64,000 bases of DNA from Pseudoxanthomonas sp. JBR18 (GCF_028198165.1 NZ_CP116339.1:1805001-1869000); one strand, 5' to 3'. Positions 17,668-34,489 are shown, counted from the first letter of the stretch. Made by a program: numbers and translations. Notes: generated by a model not told the origin, from the sequence alone.

Positions 17668-18717
17668 TCAAGCTGGGTCAGTGCGTGTGGCCTCGCTCAC
17701 CCGGTGCCTTGCCCGCAGGAGGGCTGGTGAGAACAGCAGATCGAGCCAGCGCCAACCGCGTCGCACACGGAGCAGGCAAAGCGCCAGTGGCGTGCCGACG
17801 CCAGCAGTGAGCAGGCCAACGAAAAGCCAGACGCCGTCATGCGTGACTTTGCGCAGCACCACGATCAGCGCAATGAACAGAGTGAAGTGAACGACATAGA
17901 ACACGATGGCGTTGCGTCCGACGTAGGCGAGCGCGGGTGCGAGTGGCGTTTGCGCCAAGCGTGCGGCCAGCCAAGCCAGCAACGGCACGCTGCCCAGCAC
18001 CAGTGGCAGATAGCCCGGCCATGTCTTGGCCAAGCCGCTGTGCAGTGCCAGGATCGAGGTCGCAACGAGGCAGAGCGTCGACACTCCCAGCCACCACAGC
18101 GGCGGGCGCGTCAGATCAAGACGCGCCCGCACTATCGCGTCGCCGCATAGAAAAAAGGCCAAGTGGTAGAAGAACTCGCCGTCGTGCGGAGTTGCCATCC
18201 GGCCGACAAGGATCGAGAGCGCGACCAGCGCCGGCACCAGGATCCAGATCGGGAATCGCCTCAACCAGGGCGCCACCAGGAAGAACAGCGCCAGGTCGAA
18301 CAGGAACCAGGTCGGCGGTGCATGGCCCACCAGCAGTTCGGCCAGGTTCCACCAGTTCACCGACTCGCCCAGCATCACCACCGACCCTCCTTCGCGCAGC
18401 GCGAAGTTCAGTAGCAGCCAGACCAGGAATGGGTAGACCACATTGTCGAGTTTGCCGCGGAAGTAGTGGGACCTGCCCTTGGCCAGGCTTCGTGCCAGGA
18501 ACATGCCCGACAGCAGGAACAGCAATTCCATACGGAGCGGTGAAACAATCAGGTTGAGAGCGTCCACCCCGGGCATCCACAGCGTGTCCATCGCCGAAGC
18601 CCAGTCAGCGCCGGCCTCTGCACGGGCGAAATACTCGGCGTGCGCCACGATCACCAGTAATCCGCAAATTCCCCGCAGTACGTCGATCCAGACGGCACGT
18701 TCCCTCGTGTCTCCCAC
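17668..18717 (-). CDS. Membrane acyltransferase 3 family protein (a)
   Basis: 349 residues starting with GTG at 18717. About ten membrane helices. The N-terminus WIDVLRGICGLLVIVAHAEY has the Arg and His of the acyltransferase-3 family, followed by RMELLFLLSGMFLARSLAKG and YVGRNAIVFYVVHFTLF. These enzymes move acyl groups, usually acetyl, across or onto envelope glycans; OpgC, which succinylates periplasmic glucans, is one relative. It is clearly paralogous to the next gene upstream (18850-19902), with matching motifs in the same order. The substrate is not known. Confidence 0.88.
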   Translation of the reverse strand: MGDTRERAVWIDVLRGICGLLVIVAHAEYFARAEAGADWASAMDTLWMPGVDALNLIVSPLRMELLFLLSGMFLARSLAKGRSHYFRGKLDNVVYPFLVWLLLNFALREGGSVVMLGESVNWWNLAELLVGHAPPTWFLFDLALFFLVAPWLRRFPIWILVPALVALSILVGRMATPHDGEFFYHLAFFLCGDAIVRARLDLTRPPLWWLGVSTLCLVATSILALHSGLAKTWPGYLPLVLGSVPLLAWLAARLAQTPLAPALAYVGRNAIVFYVVHFTLFIALIVVLRKVTHDGVWLFVGLLTAGVGTPLALCLLRVRRGWRWLDLLFSPALLRARHRVSEATRTDPA

Positions 18718-18849
18718 CGCACCGCCCCCAGCGCGCTCGCGCCGCTTTTTAGTGTGGTTTGAGTCTAAGAAAAAGTGATTAGTTAGTCACCCTTTTCTAA
18801 GGGGCGCATGGCGCCGAGATCGGCATCACACGTGTCGTCAGTCGATGAT
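18718..18849 (-). other. AT-rich spacer between the two acyltransferase genes
   Basis: 132 bases with an AT-rich core (about 18748-18805) that stands out from the surrounding GC-rich DNA. On the minus strand a CCCTT-AGAA-AAGGG hairpin is followed by a weak GTGA/TCAC dyad and TTTTTCTT. This could end the upstream gene and supply a promoter for the downstream one. Confidence 0.4.
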
Positions 18850-19902
18850 TCAGGCGACCCGTTGGGCGAGCACGGCGTGCGCACGTCGGCGGCCCGGCCA
18901 CGAAAACAGCCAGTTCACGATCGGCATCCCGATGCGGTCGCGCGCCAGGCAGATCAGCGCGGGAGTGCCGATCCCGGTCAGCAGCAGGACGCCCAGCGAG
19001 ACCGTTCCGTCGAGGGTGACGGTATGCAGCAACCAGGCCACCACCAGGAACGGTGGGTAGTGCGCCAGGTAGAACACGATCGAGTTGCGCCCCACGTAGG
19101 TCAGCGGCGCCGACCACGGATGAGCCGCGGCATGTTCTGCGCACCACACCAGCAGCGGCAGTGTGCCCAGCACCAGGGGCAGGTAGACGGGCCAGACCTT
19201 GGGCATGCCACTGAAGTTGGCGAGCAGGACGATCGCCAGCAGACACAGACCGGAGAAGCTCAACAGGCCCTTCGAACGATAGGCGGCCAGGTCCACGCCG
19301 CGCCGGCTGATCCAGTCGCCCAGATAGAAATAGATGAAGTAGTAGAACAGCTCCGGCTTCACATAGAGCGAGGTCGGCACCAGCCAGGCCAGCGCCAGCG
19401 CGACGGGGATCACGGCCAGCGGCGAGAAGCGCCGCAGATATGGGGTCACCAGGAAGAACAGGAACAGGTCGTAGAGGAACCAGGTCAGGGTGCTGGTGCC
19501 GGTGACGATGGCGCCGAACTCCTCCCAGGCGAACGGAACCCCCTTGGCTGCTGTCGCGCCGCCATCGCGCACCAGGATGATGACCAGCGACCACAGCAGG
19601 AACGGATACAGCACGCTACGCAGCTTGCCGGACAGGTAGGCCTGGCTGCCCTTGCCCAGGCTGCGTGCCACGAACAGGCCCGACAGCAGGAACATCAGCT
19701 GCATCCGCATGGGCGCCAGCGAGACATTCACCAGGCGCACCAGATCGGTCAGCAGGCTGCCATCGACCGTGGCGCCGTCGGGCAGGTAGCCGTGGAACGC
19801 GTACTGGCGCGCATGCAACAGGATCACCAGCAGCACGCTGCCGCCGCGCAGCAGGTCGATCCAGGGTTGACGGGCGCGCGTGGCGCTGACGAGTTTGGGC
19901 AT
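18850..19902 (-). CDS. Membrane acyltransferase 3 family protein (b)
   Basis: 350 residues from the ATG at 19902, which begins MPKLVSATRARQPWIDLLRG; longer frames lack family sequence. About ten membrane helices. Family signatures are the N-terminal WIDLLRGGSVLLVILLHAR, MRMQLMFLLSGLFVARSLGKG, TLTWFLYDLFLFFLVTPYLR and YVGRNSIVFYLAHYPPFL. It closely parallels the 349-residue neighbour, so the pair arose by duplication. The likely role is acyl decoration of a cell-envelope or exported glycan, by analogy with OpgC and other acyltransferase-3 proteins. Confidence 0.88.
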   Translation of the reverse strand: MPKLVSATRARQPWIDLLRGGSVLLVILLHARQYAFHGYLPDGATVDGSLLTDLVRLVNVSLAPMRMQLMFLLSGLFVARSLGKGSQAYLSGKLRSVLYPFLLWSLVIILVRDGGATAAKGVPFAWEEFGAIVTGTSTLTWFLYDLFLFFLVTPYLRRFSPLAVIPVALALAWLVPTSLYVKPELFYYFIYFYLGDWISRRGVDLAAYRSKGLLSFSGLCLLAIVLLANFSGMPKVWPVYLPLVLGTLPLLVWCAEHAAAHPWSAPLTYVGRNSIVFYLAHYPPFLVVAWLLHTVTLDGTVSLGVLLLTGIGTPALICLARDRIGMPIVNWLFSWPGRRRAHAVLAQRVA

Positions 19903-20117
19903 CGGGGGCTGCCTGGGTTGGCGCAACACGGCGCGACCACGAGAACAACGCACGCATCCGCACGCCCGGCCATGACGGCGCGGGTCATCGTTCAACGGAA
20001 GGCTTGCGTGCCCGGGATGGTCGATCTTGGGGGACCGCGGCCCGACCAAATAGCACGTCGCGCCGCGAAGACCCCGTCAACGCGGTGCGGCGTGGTTGCG
20101 CAGATCCTGCCGTCGCT
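19903..20117. other. Spacer between gltD and acyltransferase (b)
   Basis: 215 bases, no gene and no convincing terminator or promoter seen. Confidence 0.5.
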
Positions 20118-26160
<6,043 letters not shown>

Positions 26161-26381
26161 GGTGCTACCTCAGGAATACAGGGAGGGTGAGGCGGCACCC
26201 GTGCCCTTCCGAGGGCGGCGCAGACGTGAAGAAGGTGTCACCGGACTTGCGATAACACCACATCTTGGTGCGGCGCCGCAACGGCTGCCTCATCCGGGTG
26301 CGTAGACGGTTTCAGAGGCAACAAAAACAAGGCCTTTCGCGTCGCCCGGACACGCTGGATCCGCCGCTGTTTCGAGCGGCC

Positions 26382-26744
26382 TCAGCCGCAGCGCACCGCG
26401 CTGGCCGCGCCCTTGTCGTCGACCTCCACATTCAGGCGCGCGGCGTTGAATTCCATGGTCACCACCTGATTGGGCTTGAGCACACGCACGCTCTCCGCGC
26501 CCGTGTCCTGCTTGGCCTGGTCGAGGTCGGCCTGGGTCGGCGTCTTCCCGACCAGCCACTGGGCCTGGGTGGCATCGCAGGCGCTGGCATCGGCTGGCGG
26601 TGCCTGTTCGCCGGTCGCGGTGGCGGCCGCCTCGGCGCGTTGTTCGGACTGGGCCACGGCCCGCTGCTGCTCGTCCGGCTGCGGTCCGCTGCAGGCGGAC
26701 AGGCCCAGGACCAGCAACGACATCGGCAGGGTGATGCGGAACAT
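26382..26744 (-). CDS. Lipoprotein of the I78 peptidase-inhibitor family
   Basis: 120 residues. Signal peptide with lipobox LSAC (Cys18), then a Gln/Glu/Ala-rich spacer and a C-terminal inhibitor I78 domain of about 65 residues. The domain shows CDATQAQWLVGKTPTQADLD, ESVRVLKPNQVVTMEF, ARLNVEVDDKG and a closing VRCG, whose Cys can pair with the first one. I78 proteins inhibit serine peptidases. The lipid anchor places it in the periplasm, where it may shield the envelope from proteases. It is transcribed divergently from topoisomerase IB with 102 bases between. Confidence 0.88.
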   Translation of the reverse strand: MFRITLPMSLLVLGLSACSGPQPDEQQRAVAQSEQRAEAAATATGEQAPPADASACDATQAQWLVGKTPTQADLDQAKQDTGAESVRVLKPNQVVTMEFNAARLNVEVDDKGAASAVRCG

Positions 26745-26846
26745 GCAGCGCTCCTCTAGGAAGAAGGACCCATGTTAACCACGTGCCGCGGCCGCAGGCG
26801 ATGCGCTTGACGGCTCCTTGATGCGCCGTTGCACATCGTGCACGCC

Positions 26847-27950
26847 ATGCCTCGCGAACCACGCCCCCAGCCCGCCGCCTCCGCCGCCGCCCTCAACGAG
26901 GCGGCCGTCATCGCCGCGCAGGCGGGCCTGATCTACGTCACCGATGCCGAGCCTGGCTACTCGCGTCGGCGCGCGGGAAAGGGGTTCGGCTACCGCGACC
27001 CACAGGGCCAGGCGGTGCGCGATGCGCTCACCCTGGGCCGCATTCGCGCCCTGGCCATTCCGCCGGCCTACACCGATGTGTGGATCTGCATGGATGACCG
27101 CGGCCACCTGCAGGCCACCGGGCGCGACGCACGGCGACGCAAGCAGTACCGCTACCACGCGCAGTGGACCGAGGTCAGCGGCGAAGGCAAGTACGACCGC
27201 ATCGTGCAGTTCGGCACGCGCTTGCCGCGCCTGCGCCGCCGCCTGCGCCAGGATCTGAAGCTGCGTGGTTTCCCGCGCGAGAAGGTGTTGGCCATCGTGG
27301 TGGCGGTCATGGCCGAGACCCTGGTGCGCATCGGCAACGCGACCTACGCCCGCGACAACCGCTCCTTCGGCCTGACCACGCTGCGCAACCGGCATGTCGC
27401 CTTCGCCCGCGACCGGGTGCGGCTCAAGTTCCGCGGCAAGGGCGGGTTGGAACATGACATCGGCATCGACGATGCCCGGCTGGTCAAGCTGATCCGCGCC
27501 GTGCAGCACCTGCCTGGGCAGGCGTTGTTCCAGTACCGCAATGACGAGGGTGCGCTGCAGCCGGTGGATTCCGGCGCGGTCAACGCCTACCTGCAAGAGG
27601 TGATGGGCAAGGACTTCACCGCCAAGGACTTCCGCACCTGGGGCGGCACGCTGGCGGCGTTCAAGCTCTTGGCGGCCACTCCCCTGCCGGAGCCTGCCAG
27701 CAAAGCCGCGTTGACCCGCGCGAAGAACGCGGTCATCAAGGAGGTTGCCCGCGCGCTGGGCAATACCCCGGCGGTGTGTCGCAAGGCCTACATCGACCCG
27801 TGCGTGTTCGTCGCCTGGGAGGATGGTCGCCTGCAGCGCGCCGCAGGCACCGCGCGTGGCGAGCGTCAGTGGGAACAGGCCGCGCTCAAGCTGCTGGCCC
27901 GGGTGCACAAGGTCTCGCTGCGTGGCGAGCGCCGCGCGGCCAGGGGCTGA
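26847..27950 (+). CDS. DNA topoisomerase IB
   Basis: 367 residues from the ATG at 26847; an in-frame GTG and TTG lie just upstream. This is the poxvirus-type bacterial topoisomerase IB, which relaxes supercoils by nicking one strand through a 3'-phosphotyrosine link. Domain signs are GLIYVTDAEPGYSRRRAGKG near the N-terminus, RIRALAIPPAYTDVWIC, the catalytic-core Arg in RIGNATYARDNRSFGLTTL, LKFRGKGG, KDFRTWGGTLAAF, and the C-terminal active-site Tyr in CRKAYIDP. A shared terminator follows between it and a convergent gene. Confidence 0.94.
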   Translation: MPREPRPQPAASAAALNEAAVIAAQAGLIYVTDAEPGYSRRRAGKGFGYRDPQGQAVRDALTLGRIRALAIPPAYTDVWICMDDRGHLQATGRDARRRKQYRYHAQWTEVSGEGKYDRIVQFGTRLPRLRRRLRQDLKLRGFPREKVLAIVVAVMAETLVRIGNATYARDNRSFGLTTLRNRHVAFARDRVRLKFRGKGGLEHDIGIDDARLVKLIRAVQHLPGQALFQYRNDEGALQPVDSGAVNAYLQEVMGKDFTAKDFRTWGGTLAAFKLLAATPLPEPASKAALTRAKNAVIKEVARALGNTPAVCRKAYIDPCVFVAWEDGRLQRAAGTARGERQWEQAALKLLARVHKVSLRGERRAARG

Positions 27951-27972
27951 GCCAGCGCCGGTGTAAACGAAA

Positions 27973-27995
27973 ACGCCGGCGTCCTGCGCCGGCGT
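27973..27995. terminator. Bidirectional terminator between topoisomerase IB and a lipoprotein gene
   Basis: Perfect 9-bp stem ACGCCGGCG / CGCCGGCGT with a 5-nt loop. The T-rich tail TTTTCGTTT is on the minus-strand side, so it serves mainly the gene ending at 28021. The topoisomerase gene converges on it from the other side. Confidence 0.8.
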
Positions 27996-28020
27996 CGTCA
28001 TGGATCGTGGCCTGCGGCGA

Positions 28021-28335
28021 TCAGTTCATTGCCATGCTGCTGCCACTGCATCCGATCGCGGTGATGGCATTGTTGTCGCCCACCTGCACGTGCACCGTGG
28101 AGCCGCCTTCGGTGGCGCCGGCCACATCGCCGCCGGTGGACAGCTCGGTGCTGTCGCTGTCCACGCGGATGCGTTCCAGGGTCGGCTGCGCGGCGGCCAG
28201 GCCCACGGCGCCCTTGACCATGTCGGTATGGCAGGTGCCGGAGATGTTGCCGTCCAGCGGCTCGAAGGCCAGCGGCGCCGAGGCGCAGGCGGACAAGGCG
28301 AGGGACACGGCGGCGGCGGTCAGGGCAAGGCGCAT
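28021..28335 (-). CDS. Small lipoprotein, distantly I78-like
   Basis: 104 residues from the ATG at 28335, with ribosome site GGAGAG. The signal peptide has lipobox LSAC (Cys16). The mature part has a Cys in GTCHTDMVKGAVGL, an Arg-containing strand and a closing VGDNNAITAIGCSG. The order Cys, VG, strand, DN-turn, terminal Cys echoes I78 inhibitors such as the gene at 26382-26744, but the match is weak. The function is unknown; a periplasmic inhibitor or structural lipoprotein is possible. Confidence 0.7.
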   Translation of the reverse strand: MRLALTAAAVSLALSACASAPLAFEPLDGNISGTCHTDMVKGAVGLAAAQPTLERIRVDSDSTELSTGGDVAGATEGGSTVHVQVGDNNAITAIGCSGSSMAMN

Positions 28336-28522
28336 GGATGGCTCTCCGGGTGGTCTGCAACGCGCGCAGCATTGCCTGCGGCATGTTGCGGCGTGATGAA
28401 GCCCCTGGACACTGCGCGCCTGGCAGCGTGGGCAAGGCGACCGCCCGCCGCTGCAGCGCACGCTGGCGGTGCGTGCAGCGACGCGCGATCACCTCACAAT
28501 CGATCACAGGCCGAGAATTGAT

Positions 28523-28535
28523 GCGTTTTTTACGC
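28523..28535 (+). promoter_or_regulatory. Candidate regulatory site upstream of the kdp cluster
   Basis: GCGTTTTTTACGC, a T-tract bounded by 4-bp inverted arms, lies about 100 bases before the TorF-like gene. Just upstream CGATCAC occurs twice (28486-28492 and 28501-28507). The T-tract followed by a GC-rich block loosely recalls the E. coli KdpE target. The assignment is by position and resemblance only. Confidence 0.3.
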
Positions 28536-28635
28536 GGCGGTGGCCGGGCAGACGTGGAGCCTTTACGCGCCCGGGGCGGACGATGGCGGCCTTCCGGCGG
28601 ACCTGACGTCCGTCTCCTGCGAGCCCGCATTGATC

Positions 28636-29337
28636 ATGTTGTCGTTCCTGTCCGTTCGCGCCTTGCCGGCTCTTGGCCTGGCGGCGCTGTCGCTTGTTCC
28701 CCCCGCCGCTGGCGCGGCCACGCTGGCCGGTAACGCCGCGCTGACCAGCGACTACGTCTGGCGCGGCACGACCCAGACCCAGGGCGACTTCGCAACCCAG
28801 GCGGGCCTCAAGGCATCGGCCGCCAACGGCCTGTACGTGTCGGCCTGGGGTTCGAACGTCGAGTTCGCCCCCGAGACCCACGCCAGCAGTGAGCTGGACC
28901 TGGTGGCTGGCTGGAGCGGCGCGCTGGCGCAGGACTGGGCGCTGGACGCCAACCTGACCCATTACCGCTATCCGTCCAGCGCCGTCGACCTGGACTGGAC
29001 CGAGCTCGGCGCGACGCTCACCTGGAAGTCCAACGTCTGGGCGCAGCTGGGCTGGTCCAGCGACGCACTGGCGACCCATCACACGGGCACCTACGCGCAA
29101 CTCGGTGCGCGGATGCCGCTGGGCGAAGCGTTCCGGCTGGAGGGCGCGGTCGGGCACTACTGGCTGGACGACGCCTACGGCCAGCGCTACTCGCACATGC
29201 AGCTGGGTGGGGTGTGGGCGTTCAAGGCGCCGTTCGAACTGCGCCTCACCTGGCACGACACCGACCGCGCCGCGCGCGACCTCTTTCCCGATCTGGCCGG
29301 CTCCCGCGTGGAAGCCGCGTTCCAGGCCTTCTTCTAA
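28636..29337 (+). CDS. TorF-family putative outer-membrane porin
   Basis: 233 residues from the ATG at 28636. A signal peptide of about 27 residues ends GAA-AT. The mature protein opens with LAGNAALTSDYVWRGTTQTQ, the signature start of TorF-family putative porins, and has alternating beta-strands (SAWGSNVEFA; DANLTHYRYP; AQLGARMPLG) and a terminal Phe (VEAAFQAFF). It lies only 18 bases before kdpF on the same strand, so it is probably the first gene of the kdp transcript. It may help K+ cross the outer membrane, which is inference from position. Confidence 0.85.
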   Translation: MLSFLSVRALPALGLAALSLVPPAAGAATLAGNAALTSDYVWRGTTQTQGDFATQAGLKASAANGLYVSAWGSNVEFAPETHASSELDLVAGWSGALAQDWALDANLTHYRYPSSAVDLDWTELGATLTWKSNVWAQLGWSSDALATHHTGTYAQLGARMPLGEAFRLEGAVGHYWLDDAYGQRYSHMQLGGVWAFKAPFELRLTWHDTDRAARDLFPDLAGSRVEAAFQAFF

Positions 29338-29355
29338 ACCGACCGGAGAACTGCC

Positions 29356-29448
29356 ATGCCTGGCTGGCTTGCCTTGATCTGCGGCGCACTGGTGATCGTC
29401 GCCGGCGCCTACCTGCTGTACGTCGTGCTGCGTCCCGAAGACTTCTGA
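29356..29448 (+). CDS. kdpF: KdpF small subunit of the K+-transporting ATPase
   Basis: 30-residue single-helix membrane peptide, preceded by GGAG. It starts MPGWLALICGALVIVAGAYL and ends with RPEDF, the usual C-terminal pattern of KdpF. It stabilises the KdpFABC complex in the inner membrane. It sits between the TorF-like gene and kdpA with 10 bases to kdpA. Confidence 0.93.
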   Translation: MPGWLALICGALVIVAGAYLLYVVLRPEDF

Positions 29449-29458
29449 GCGCGCCGCC

Positions 29459-31162
29459 ATGATCGAAATCCTGTTGATCCTTGGCGCCGCGATGGCGCTG
29501 GCCTGGCCGCTGGGGCTCTACCTGGCGCGGGTCATGCGCGGGGCGCCGATGTGGGGCGACGCGGTGTTCGGCCTGGTGGAAAGGCCGCTCTACACGCTGC
29601 TCGGGGTGGACCCGGTGCGCGGCATGTCCTGGCGCGGCTATGCCAGCGCGTTCGTGCTGAGCAACCTGGTGGTCGGCGCGCTGGTGTGGACGATGTTCAT
29701 GACCCAGGCCTGGCTGCCGCTCAATCCCGATGCAGTGCCCAACATGCGCTGGGACCTGGCGTTGCACACGGCGGTCTCGTTCCTGACCAACACCAACCAG
29801 CAGCATTATTCCGGCCAGGCCCAGCTGTCCTACCTGTCGCAGATGGTGGCCATCACCGGCTTGCAGATCGTCACTCCGATGATGGGGTTAGGGCTGGCGG
29901 TGGCGACGTTGCGCGCGTTCTTCGGCAAGGGCCAAGGCGCGGACGCACAGCAAGACGAGCCGCGCGCGGTGGACGTGGGCAACTACTACGCCGACGTGAT
30001 CCGCGCCTGCGTGCGCTTCATGCTGCCGCTCTGCCTGGTGTGGACCTTGCTGCTGGGCAGCCAGGGCGTGCCGTCGACCCTGCAGGCCGGTCCAAGCGCC
30101 ACCCCGGTCGAACACAGCGCCACCTTCACCGCCCAGAAGCTGCCGCTGGGCCCGGTCGCGGCGATGGTCGCGGCCAAGCAGCTGGGCACCAATGGCGGCG
30201 GCTGGTACGGGCCCAACAGCTCGGTGCCGCTGGAGAACCCGACGCCGCTGTCCAACGCGCTCGAATGCCTGGCGATCATCCTGGTGCCGATCGCCGTGGT
30301 GTTCATGGTCGGCGCCTTCACCGGGCGCCGGAAGCTGGCCGGGCTGATCTTCGGCAGCATGCTGCTGATGTCGGCGGCCTCCACCACCGCGCTGGTGTGG
30401 GCCGAAGGGCATGCCGCCACGTCGGCCAGCCCGATGGTGATGGAAGGCAAGGAAGTGCGCTTCGGCGCCGATGCCTCCGCGCTGTGGGCAGCGCTGACCA
30501 CCCAGACCTCCAACGGCTCGGTCAATGCGATGCACGACTCGCTCAGCCCGCTGGGCGGCGGGGTGGCCATCGCCGACATGCTGGTCAACGCCATCTGGGG
30601 CGGCATCGGCTGCGGCCTGCAGGCCTTCATGGTCTATCTGTTGCTGGGGGTCTTCCTGGCCGGACTGATGACCGGGCGCACGCCGGAACTGTTCGGCCGC
30701 AAGATCGAGACCCCGCAGGTCAAGCTGCTGGCGCTGCTGATCCTGCTGCAGCCGATCGTGCTGCTGCTGTTCACCGCGATCGCGCTGGCCGTGCCATCGC
30801 TCACCGGCAACTCCGATCCCGGCTTCCACGGCATCAGCCAGGTGTTCTATGAGTACGCCTCGGCCTTCGCCAATAACGGCTCGGGCTTCGAGGGGCTGGG
30901 CGATGGTACCGCCTGGTGGAACCTGAGCTGCACGCTATTGCTGCTCCTGGGTCGCTATCCGGCGCTGATCGTGCCGTTGGTCGTGGCCGCGCAGCTGGCG
31001 GCCAAGCGCCGCACGCCCGAATCGGCCGGCAGCCTGCAGATCGAGACCCCGACCTTCGCCCTGACCCTGATCGCGGTGATCGGCGTGCTGACCGTCCTGC
31101 AGTTCATGCCGGTGCTGGTGCTGGGGCCGGTCGCCGAACACCTGGCCCTGATCGCTCATTGA
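29459..31162 (+). CDS. kdpA: K+-transporting ATPase, channel-like subunit A
   Basis: 567-residue inner-membrane subunit that binds and conducts K+. The four selectivity-filter-like regions are visible: [46 protein letters not shown] and [12 protein letters not shown]. Around ten membrane helices. It begins 10 bases after kdpF and ends 11 bases before kdpB. Confidence 0.97.
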   Translation: MIEILLILGAAMALAWPLGLYLARVMRGAPMWGDAVFGLVERPLYTLLGVDPVRGMSWRGYASAFVLSNLVVGALVWTMFMTQAWLPLNPDAVPNMRWDLALHTAVSFLTNTNQQHYSGQAQLSYLSQMVAITGLQIVTPMMGLGLAVATLRAFFGKGQGADAQQDEPRAVDVGNYYADVIRACVRFMLPLCLVWTLLLGSQGVPSTLQAGPSATPVEHSATFTAQKLPLGPVAAMVAAKQLGTNGGGWYGPNSSVPLENPTPLSNALECLAIILVPIAVVFMVGAFTGRRKLAGLIFGSMLLMSAASTTALVWAEGHAATSASPMVMEGKEVRFGADASALWAALTTQTSNGSVNAMHDSLSPLGGGVAIADMLVNAIWGGIGCGLQAFMVYLLLGVFLAGLMTGRTPELFGRKIETPQVKLLALLILLQPIVLLLFTAIALAVPSLTGNSDPGFHGISQVFYEYASAFANNGSGFEGLGDGTAWWNLSCTLLLLLGRYPALIVPLVVAAQLAAKRRTPESAGSLQIETPTFALTLIAVIGVLTVLQFMPVLVLGPVAEHLALIAH

Positions 31163-31173
31163 AGGCGCATACG

Positions 31174-33216
<2,043 letters not shown>

Positions 33217-33272
33217 GTCGCGCCGACCTTGCCCCCGCGTTGATGTCTCCCACCTTCGAAAGAGGTATCGCC

Positions 33273-33866
33273 ATGTCGCCCCACCCCCTGCAGGACCGCG
33301 CCGCGTGGCGACCGGCCCTGGTGCTCCCGTTGGTTGCCCTGCTGATCATGGGGCTGTCCTACTCGCTGCTCGGCACCGGCCTGGCGCGCGCGGCCTTTCC
33401 TGACCAGGCCACTGGTAGCCTGCTGCGGCGGGGCGACACGGTCATCGGTTCGGCACTGGTGGCGCAGCCGTTCACCGGCGATGCGTGGTTCCATCCGCGT
33501 CCGTCTGCGGCCGGGTACGACCCGATGTCGGCGGCCGGCAGCAACCAGGCGCGCAGCAACCCCGAGGCGATCAAGCGCGTGGACGATGCCATCGCCGAGG
33601 TTGCCAGGGCCGAGGGCGTGCCGCCCTCGCAGGTGCCGACGGACATGGTGACCGAGTCCGGCGGGGGGCTGGACCCGGACATTTCGCCGGCGGCGGCGCG
33701 AATCCAGGTCGCGCGGGTGGCGCGGGCGCGGGGAATGTCTTTGGAGAAGGTGACTGCGCTCGTGCAGGCCAATACGGCTGGGAAGCAGTTTGGGGTGTTT
33801 GGGCAGCCGCGGGTGAATGTGTTGAAGTTGAATCTGGCGTTGGAGGCGGAGGCATCCAAGCAGTGA
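33273..33866 (+). CDS. kdpC: K+-transporting ATPase subunit C
   Basis: 197 residues from the ATG at 33273, chosen for its ribosome site (AAAGAGGT); in-frame ATGs at 33213 and 33243 are alternatives. One N-terminal membrane helix (LVLPLVALLIMGLSYSLLG) is followed by a periplasmic domain with WFHPRPSAAGYDPMSAAGSN, the family motif. KdpC stabilises the complex and tunes K+ affinity. The last roughly 40 codons switch from C-ending to T- and G-ending codons (many TTG, GGG, AAT), unlike the rest of the gene. The gene abuts the structured spacer before kdpD. Confidence 0.95.
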   Translation: MSPHPLQDRAAWRPALVLPLVALLIMGLSYSLLGTGLARAAFPDQATGSLLRRGDTVIGSALVAQPFTGDAWFHPRPSAAGYDPMSAAGSNQARSNPEAIKRVDDAIAEVARAEGVPPSQVPTDMVTESGGGLDPDISPAAARIQVARVARARGMSLEKVTALVQANTAGKQFGVFGQPRVNVLKLNLALEAEASKQ

Positions 33867-34489
33867 CCGACTGTTTCTGGCTTTCTCTTTAAGAGCAAGC
33901 GCTTTCGTGCGGCTTCGCCGCCCGACCCACTTTCTTTGCTCGTGCAAAGAAAGCGGGGCAAAGAGGGGCGTTTCAACAGACGCATGTCTGGTCAACACGC
34001 CCCGGGCGGCACGCCTGCGCTTCGCGCAGGTCCGCTACGCGACGAGGGATTTTTGGAAGGGACATCTATGTCCCTTCCAAAAACGTCGCACCTCCTTATG
34101 CGGCGCCCTACGGGTCTTGTCCTCGTCGCTTCGCCGTGCCTTACGGGGGGGCTCAAAGCAAAAGCAGAGCAACCGCCTGCTCTCGCTGTTGCGGTTGCTC
34201 CTTGCTTCCCTGTCTGAGCCGTAAAGCGAGCCGAGCATCGCAGGAAAAGACGGCCGAAGAGGCGCCCTGTTTGAGCGAAGCGAGTTTGGGCGCCGTGCCG
34301 TTTTTTCCGAGAAGCGCAGGGGACCGGCGCGCAGCGCCGGATCGCGTCCCGGCGAGTAGCGGTTTTGGTGACTTTTGCCGCGACAAAAGTCACTCGCGCC
34401 CGCAGGGCGCGAAAGCACTGCTTTCATGCGATTCACAGCGCAGCAACCCAAACACCAAAACCAACAGCAACCCACGCACAATCACCGCC
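33867..34489. repeat. Structured, hairpin-rich spacer between kdpC and kdpD
   Basis: 623 bases without a supported gene. It contains at least four strong inverted repeats: CTTTCTTTGC-TCGT-GCAAAGAAAG (33930-33953); a 16-bp stem at 34050-34083 extended by a 6-bp outer stem to 34039-34089; GAGCAACCGC / GCGGTTGCTC (34167-34200); and GTGACTTTTG-CCGCGA-CAAAAGTCAC (34368-34393). GC-rich runs such as CGCGCCC / GGGCGCG follow. The composition differs from the flanking genes. Hairpins of the CTTTCTTTGC and ACAAAAGTCAC kind are recalled as a repeated intergenic element of xanthomonads; this needs a search to confirm. Confidence 0.65.
34039..34089. repeat. Long perfect hairpin inside the kdpC-kdpD spacer
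   Basis: A 16-bp perfect stem (34050-34065 with 34068-34083) has a 2-nt loop. It is extended by GCGACG (34039-34044) pairing with CGTCGC (34084-34089) across a 5-nt bulge. The right arm ends in CCAAAAA. It could block transcription or mark the tip of a repeat unit. Confidence 0.8.

Noticed and set aside
34136..34489. An N-terminal extension of kdpD into the upstream spacer
   Set aside because: The extension translates the hairpin repeats and is not KdpD-like; the family N-terminus begins at 34490.
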